64,000 nt of DNA from an uncultured Chromatiaceae bacterium (GTDB lineage: Bacteria > Pseudomonadota > Gammaproteobacteria > Enterobacterales > Alteromonadaceae): positions 1 through 64,000 of the forward strand of contig CAMLRA010000005.1 of NCBI GenBank assembly GCA_946482325.1. Direction: 5' to 3'. Of the stretch, positions 59,902 through 64,000 are shown piece by piece. The first letter of the stretch is position 1, and each line of letters opens with the position of its first letter. The notes beneath the pieces were generated by a model, which saw only the letters and a list, made by a program, of their open reading frames with translations, did not search any database and was not told where the DNA came from. The position numbers and the translations under genes were made by a program.

Positions 59902-61106
59902 TGCTGAACTGGCTACTGACACAAACGCTGCCGTTAACGCTGCTACTTATGGTTTTGTTGAGTCTGCGGCCGATGCTGTTGCAATACCTCGGAGCACGCC
60001 TGCAATACAGCCAGTGGCTGGCCGTGCCGCTATTGCTGTTGTGGTCCCTGTTGCCGCTGCAGTGGATGCCAGCAACCGACTTTGCGGTGTACCGGGTGCA
60101 GCTGGATATGCAACAAATCAGTACGGAACTACCCTCAGACAGCTTTTGGGTAACCGGGTTGCTGGCTGTCTGGCTATTGGGCGCCGGTGTGATGGCACTT
60201 GGTGTATGGCAGCAACAACGAGATATCACCCAGGCGCTCAGCACTGCTCCCGTGGTCAGGACTCCCGGCTTTGCACTGCACTGCAAACAAAGTCAGGGAC
60301 TTGAAGGGCCTTATGTGACTGGTTTTATGCGGCCCACCGTATTACTTCCCGTCGATTTTCATCAACGTTTTGACCCCGAACAACAGCAGTTAATTTTGCA
60401 GCATGAACTGACACATTGGCGCCGGGGTGACCTGCACGCCAATCTGGTGGCTTTGCTGGTACTGACGTTGTTTTGGTTTCACCCTCTATGCTGGCTGGCG
60501 TATCGCGCATACCGGCAGGACCAGGAGCTGGCTTGTGATGCATTGGTATTAGCGTCCGCCAGTTCTCAGCAAAAGATTGCTTACAGCTATGCGCTGCTAA
60601 GTAATGTTCAAAACCATGCTCAAAGCAGCACCGCCCATTGGCAACTGCTCAGCAACCACTATGGAGATAAAAAAATGATGAAACAACGGCTGCAATTGTT
60701 ACAGCGCCAACAGGGTTTTAGCAAAACAGCGCTGGCGCTGACCTTGATGGCTTTAGTCGGCACGACGTTATGGCTACAACAGCCCGTTCAGGCGGCGGAC
60801 GCGACAGCAGACATGAAACCAATTGTGCGCGTCGAGCCGCGATATCCTGTCGCCGCAGCACAAGCTAAAACAGAGGGTTATGTCGTCGCCGAGTTTGATA
60901 TTCAGCCGGATGACACTGTGCAGAATGTGCAAATTATCAAATCCGTGCCGGCGCAGGTGTTTGATAAAGTGGCAATTAAGGCGTTGCAGCAATGGGTCTA
61001 TAGCCCATCCGTCACCGGGCTGAAACAAGCTAAAGTGCAACTCGATTTTGCGATGGATCCGGTATCTGCAGATATCGAGCGGGGGCAGGTTGCACCGACG
61101 CATTAA
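59901..61106 (+). CDS. BlaR1-like M56 metallopeptidase with TonB C-terminal domain
   Basis: 401 residues from the ATG at 59901. Four N-terminal membrane helices, a zinc-metallopeptidase HELTH motif at 168-172 (LQHELTHWRRGDLHANL), a further membrane helix near residue 285, and a C-terminal TonB-type domain (VEPRYPVAAAQAKTEGYVVAEF ... VFDKVAIKALQQWVYSP, about residues 310-390). It lacks the penicillin-binding sensor domain of BlaR1. M56-TonB fusions with a BlaI partner occur in gammaproteobacteria; the signal is unknown. Confidence 0.88.
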   Translation: MLNWLLTQTLPLTLLLMVLLSLRPMLLQYLGARLQYSQWLAVPLLLLWSLLPLQWMPATDFAVYRVQLDMQQISTELPSDSFWVTGLLAVWLLGAGVMALGVWQQQRDITQALSTAPVVRTPGFALHCKQSQGLEGPYVTGFMRPTVLLPVDFHQRFDPEQQQLILQHELTHWRRGDLHANLVALLVLTLFWFHPLCWLAYRAYRQDQELACDALVLASASSQQKIAYSYALLSNVQNHAQSSTAHWQLLSNHYGDKKMMKQRLQLLQRQQGFSKTALALTLMALVGTTLWLQQPVQAADATADMKPIVRVEPRYPVAAAQAKTEGYVVAEFDIQPDDTVQNVQIIKSVPAQVFDKVAIKALQQWVYSPSVTGLKQAKVQLDFAMDPVSADIERGQVAPTH

Positions 61107-61124
61107 GACCGGCGATTTACAGTC

Positions 61125-61161
61125 AAAACAGCAAAGGGGCCACCGGCTCTTTTGCTGTTTT
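61125..61161 (+). terminator. Terminator of the blaI-M56 operon
   Basis: An 11-bp A/T-rich outer stem (61125-61135 with 61151-61161) continues into a G-C inner stem, about 17 bp in all, ending in TTTTG. Also plausible on the minus strand. Confidence 0.8.
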
Positions 61162-61297
61162 GTCTGGAGCCCGCGCTTGAGAGACGCCTGATCAGAAAAA
61201 GCGCGGAAAAACCGCGCCATTGCGCTACAGAAAAGCCGCACAAATCGGTATACTTTCCGGTCTTTATTGCCGAAATAGCTGAGCAGGTGCGCTTTCT

Positions 61298-62212
61298 ATG
61301 CACAAATACGATATTGAAACCTTTCAGGGCCTGATCCTGGCATTGCAGGATTATTGGGCGCGTCAGGGCTGCGTCATTGTGCAGCCGCTGGATATGGAAG
61401 TGGGTGCCGGTACTTTCCACCCGATGACATTCTTACGTTCGCTGGGGCCTGAGCCAAGCAACGTCGCATACGTGCAGCCATGCCGTCGCCCGACTGATGG
61501 TCGTTACGGCGAAAACCCAAACCGGTTGCAACATTATTATCAATTTCAGGTCATTCTGAAGCCGTCACCATCCGACATTCAGGAGCTGTATTTAGGCTCT
61601 TTGCGTGAACTTGGTATCGACACGCTGGTACACGACATCCGTTTTGTCGAAGACAACTGGGAGTCACCAACTTTAGGCGCCTGGGGCCTTGGCTGGGAAG
61701 TCTGGCTGAATGGCATGGAAGTGACGCAGTTCACCTACTTCCAGCAAGTTGGTGGCCTCGAGTGTCGTCCGGTTACCGGCGAAATCACTTACGGTTTAGA
61801 ACGCCTCGCTATGTACATTCAGGGCGTCGACAGTATTTTTGATTTGGTCTGGACCGATGGCCCAATGGGCCGCGTCACTTATGGCGACGTGTTCCACCAG
61901 AATGAAGTCGAGCAATCTACTTATAACTTCGAACATGCGGATGTGCCGGCGCTGTTTGCTGCTTTTGATCAGCATGAAGCCGAAAGCCACAAGCTGATTG
62001 AACTGGGCCTGCCGCTGCCGGCCTATGAAAAAGTGATGAAAGCCTCACACGCCTTTAACCTGCTGGATGCCCGTCACGCCATTTCAGTGACCGAGCGTCA
62101 GCGTTATATTCTGCGGGTCCGCACGCTGGCCAAGGCTTGTGCGGAAGCTTATTACGCCGCACGGGAAAAGCTTGGTTTCCCGTTATGCCGCAACACTAAG
62201 CAGGAGGCCTGA
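61298..62212 (+). CDS. glyQ: Glycyl-tRNA synthetase alpha subunit
   Basis: 304 residues (E. coli 303). Class II aminoacyl-tRNA synthetase catalytic subunit: motif [43 protein letters not shown] and [15 protein letters not shown]. Charges tRNA-Gly in an alpha2beta2 enzyme. AGGTG lies upstream. glyS follows after 2 nt. Confidence 0.97.
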   Translation: MHKYDIETFQGLILALQDYWARQGCVIVQPLDMEVGAGTFHPMTFLRSLGPEPSNVAYVQPCRRPTDGRYGENPNRLQHYYQFQVILKPSPSDIQELYLGSLRELGIDTLVHDIRFVEDNWESPTLGAWGLGWEVWLNGMEVTQFTYFQQVGGLECRPVTGEITYGLERLAMYIQGVDSIFDLVWTDGPMGRVTYGDVFHQNEVEQSTYNFEHADVPALFAAFDQHEAESHKLIELGLPLPAYEKVMKASHAFNLLDARHAISVTERQRYILRVRTLAKACAEAYYAAREKLGFPLCRNTKQEA

Positions 62213-62214
62213 TC

Positions 62215-64000
62215 GTGGCACAAGATTTTTTTGTCGAGATTGGCACTGAAGAGCTGCCACCGAAGTCGTTAAAAACCTTAGCAACGGCGTTGCAGCAGAA
62301 TATCATCGAAGAGCTGAATAAACTCGGTCTGGCGTTTACTGACAGCCAATGGTACGCCGCGCCACGCCGTCTGGCGGTTCGTGTCAACGCGCTGGCTGCG
62401 CAGCAAGCTGACAAAGTCGTGGAAAAACGTGGCCCGGCTATCGCCGGTGCTTTTGATGCCAACGGCGAGCCGACCAAAGCGGCGCAAGCCTGGGCGGCGT
62501 CGAATGGCATCACTGTGGCAGAAGCGGAACGGCTGGAAACAGATAAAGGTGCCTGGCTTGTCCACAAAGCCAAAGTCACAGGTGTAGCGACAGTCGCGCT
62601 GCTGGAGCAAGTGGTGGCTACTGCGCTGGCAAAACTGCCGATCGCCAAGCCAATGCGCTGGGGCGCCAATGACGCTGAATTTATCCGTCCGGTGCACACC
62701 ATCATCATGCTGTACGGCAACGATGTGGTGCCAGCGACCATTCTGGGTAAAACGGCTGGCCGCGTCACTCATGGTCATCGTTTCCATGCGCCAGCCAAAG
62801 TTGAAATCGCTAATGCGAATGCGTACTTAAGCACGCTGGAGCAGGCTTATGTGGTAGCGGATTACGACAAACGCAAAGCCTTTATCAAAGCCGAAGTCGA
62901 GAAAACAGCTGAAAGCTTAAAGGGTATCGCCCAGATGGACGACGCCCTGCTGGAAGAAGTATCTTCACTGGTCGAGTGGCCGGTGGTGCTGGTGGGTTCT
63001 TTTGAAGAACGTTTCCTTGAAGTGCCGCCAGAGCCGCTGATGTCGACGATGAAAGACAACCAGAAGTATTTCCCGCTGAAAGATGCAGCCGGCAAGCTTT
63101 TGAATAAATTCATTTTTGTCGCCAACATCGCCAGCAAAGACCCGCAACAAATCATTTCTGGTAACGAAAAAGTTGTGCGGCCGCGGTTAACCGACGCGCA
63201 GTTCTTCTTTGGTGTCGATAAAAAGACCAAACTGGCCGACCGGCTGGAAAGCCTCGGCACTGTGTTGTTCCAGCAAAAACTCGGTACGCTGCTGGAGAAA
63301 TCCCAGCGCATCAGTGAACTGGCAGGTTATATAGCCGGCAAAATCGGTGCTGATGTTGAACACGCCAAACGCGCCGGTTTACTGTCAAAAACCGATCTGA
63401 TGAGCAACATGGTCGGCGAATTCCCGGAAACACAGGGCATTATGGGTATGCATTATGCGCGCATCGACGGCGAAGCCGAAGCGGTGGCGCTGGCGCTGAA
63501 CGAGCAATATATGCCACGTTTTGCCGGTGATGCATTGCCGGGCCAGTTAGTCAGCTGCGCTGTGGCGATTGCCGACAAGCTGGACTCGTTAGTCGGTATC
63601 TTTGGCATCGGTCAGGCGCCAAAGGGTGACAAAGACCCATTTGCGCTGCGTCGTGCTGCGATTGGCGCGCTGCGCATCATGGTAGAGAAACAGCTGCCGC
63701 TGGATTTACTCGACGTGATTGGCTTTGCCCAAACCACTTTTGGCGACAAGCTTTCTAATGCGCAAGTAGCCGACGAAGTACTGGACTTTATGCTGGGTCG
63801 CTTCCGCGCCTGGTATGAAGGTGAAGGTTATGGCATCGACGTGATCCAGGCGGTGTTAGCGCGCCGGCCCACCAATCCGGCCGACTTTGACCGTCGGGTC
63901 AAAGCAGTCGCTGAGTTCCGTAAACTGGACGCTGCACTGGCGCTTGCTGCGGCGAACAAACGCGTAGCCAATATTCTGGCCAAAGTGACTGAAGCCATTC
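62215..64000 (+). CDS. glyS: Glycyl-tRNA synthetase beta subunit, 3' end outside window
   Basis: Starts at GTG 62215 ([19 protein letters not shown], read Met), preceded by AGGAGG overlapping the glyQ end. The frame is open to the end of the window (595 codons), which matches E. coli GlyS with [11 protein letters not shown] near the 3' end; about 90 residues remain outside. Contains KPMRWG and NQKYFPL motifs. No interruption seen. Confidence 0.96.
   Translation, partial: MAQDFFVEIGTEELPPKSLKTLATALQQNIIEELNKLGLAFTDSQWYAAPRRLAVRVNALAAQQADKVVEKRGPAIAGAFDANGEPTKAAQAWAASNGITVAEAERLETDKGAWLVHKAKVTGVATVALLEQVVATALAKLPIAKPMRWGANDAEFIRPVHTIIMLYGNDVVPATILGKTAGRVTHGHRFHAPAKVEIANANAYLSTLEQAYVVADYDKRKAFIKAEVEKTAESLKGIAQMDDALLEEVSSLVEWPVVLVGSFEERFLEVPPEPLMSTMKDNQKYFPLKDAAGKLLNKFIFVANIASKDPQQIISGNEKVVRPRLTDAQFFFGVDKKTKLADRLESLGTVLFQQKLGTLLEKSQRISELAGYIAGKIGADVEHAKRAGLLSKTDLMSNMVGEFPETQGIMGMHYARIDGEAEAVALALNEQYMPRFAGDALPGQLVSCAVAIADKLDSLVGIFGIGQAPKGDKDPFALRRAAIGALRIMVEKQLPLDLLDVIGFAQTTFGDKLSNAQVADEVLDFMLGRFRAWYEGEGYGIDVIQAVLARRPTNPADFDRRVKAVAEFRKLDAALALAAANKRVANILAKVTEAI

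Noticed and set aside
61201..61217. GCGCGG-A5-CCGCGC hairpin before glyQ as a riboswitch or terminator
   Set aside because: Only a 6-bp stem without T-run or known aptamer features; left unassigned.

Overview
The window is a chromosomal origin region from a gammaproteobacterium. The best fit is Alteromonadales/Chromatiaceae, of Rheinheimera type. This rests on the E. coli-like order mnmG-oriC-mioC, the dnaA-dnaN-recF-gyrB block, rpmH-rnpA-yidD-yidC-mnmE, a parAB-linked atp operon, two very large TonB-dependent receptors, and glyQS. The genus is an inference from gene order and protein flavour; no database search was made. No rRNA, tRNA, CRISPR array, insertion sequence or prophage was seen.

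Layout. 0-13 kb is metabolic: a YjeH-type amino-acid exporter with a divergent Lrp/AsnC regulator, a TonB-dependent receptor, an FAD dehydrogenase, a 7Fe ferredoxin, an ABC-2 transporter pair, a PuuB-like oxidase and a GNAT acetyltransferase. 13-25 kb holds a LysR regulator, a second TonB receptor, a secreted protein with a probable frameshift in its signal peptide, a 2OG-Fe(II) oxygenase, a PLP gamma-lyase, two tandem paralogous periplasmic proteins and an M2 metallopeptidase lipoprotein. 24.7-28.3 kb is a candidate sigma-54 signalling cassette: a divergent lipoprotein gene, a histidine kinase and an NtrC-family regulator around a canonical -24/-12 promoter. 29-41 kb, all on the minus strand, holds a GumN/TraB protein, glmU, the complete atpIBEFHAGDC operon, parAB and rsmG-mnmG. 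43.4-43.8 kb is oriC. 44-51 kb holds mioC, deaD/csdA, trxC, a YbhB-like gene, mnmE and the yidC/rpmH operon. 51.8-57.9 kb is dnaA-dnaN-recF-gyrB. 57.9-64 kb holds a substrate-binding-like protein, a guanidine-II riboswitch with a broken SMR exporter gene, a BlaI/M56-TonB pair with its operators, glyQ and the 5' part of glyS.

How parts connect. Three parS sites (one at 13.06 kb, two inside recF) would be the targets of the ParAB encoded at 39-41 kb. DnaA boxes occur both in oriC and upstream of dnaA. The BlaI operators lie between blaI and the riboswitch-controlled gdx gene, so one intergenic region may serve both.

The most unusual signals are reading-frame interruptions in otherwise intact genes: an in-frame TAA at codon 167 of the essential gyrB, an in-frame TAG in gdx behind an intact riboswitch, a probable 1-nt loss in the signal peptide of the gene at 17.7 kb, and, more weakly, a TGA followed by a coding-like extension in the lipoprotein gene. 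Sequence error is the simplest explanation, at least for gyrB; recoding or real mutation is not excluded. Other points of interest are the sigma-54 circuit, the parS sites embedded in recF, an orphan pair of LacI-type operators, and a plus-strand terminator beside oriC with no gene in front of it.
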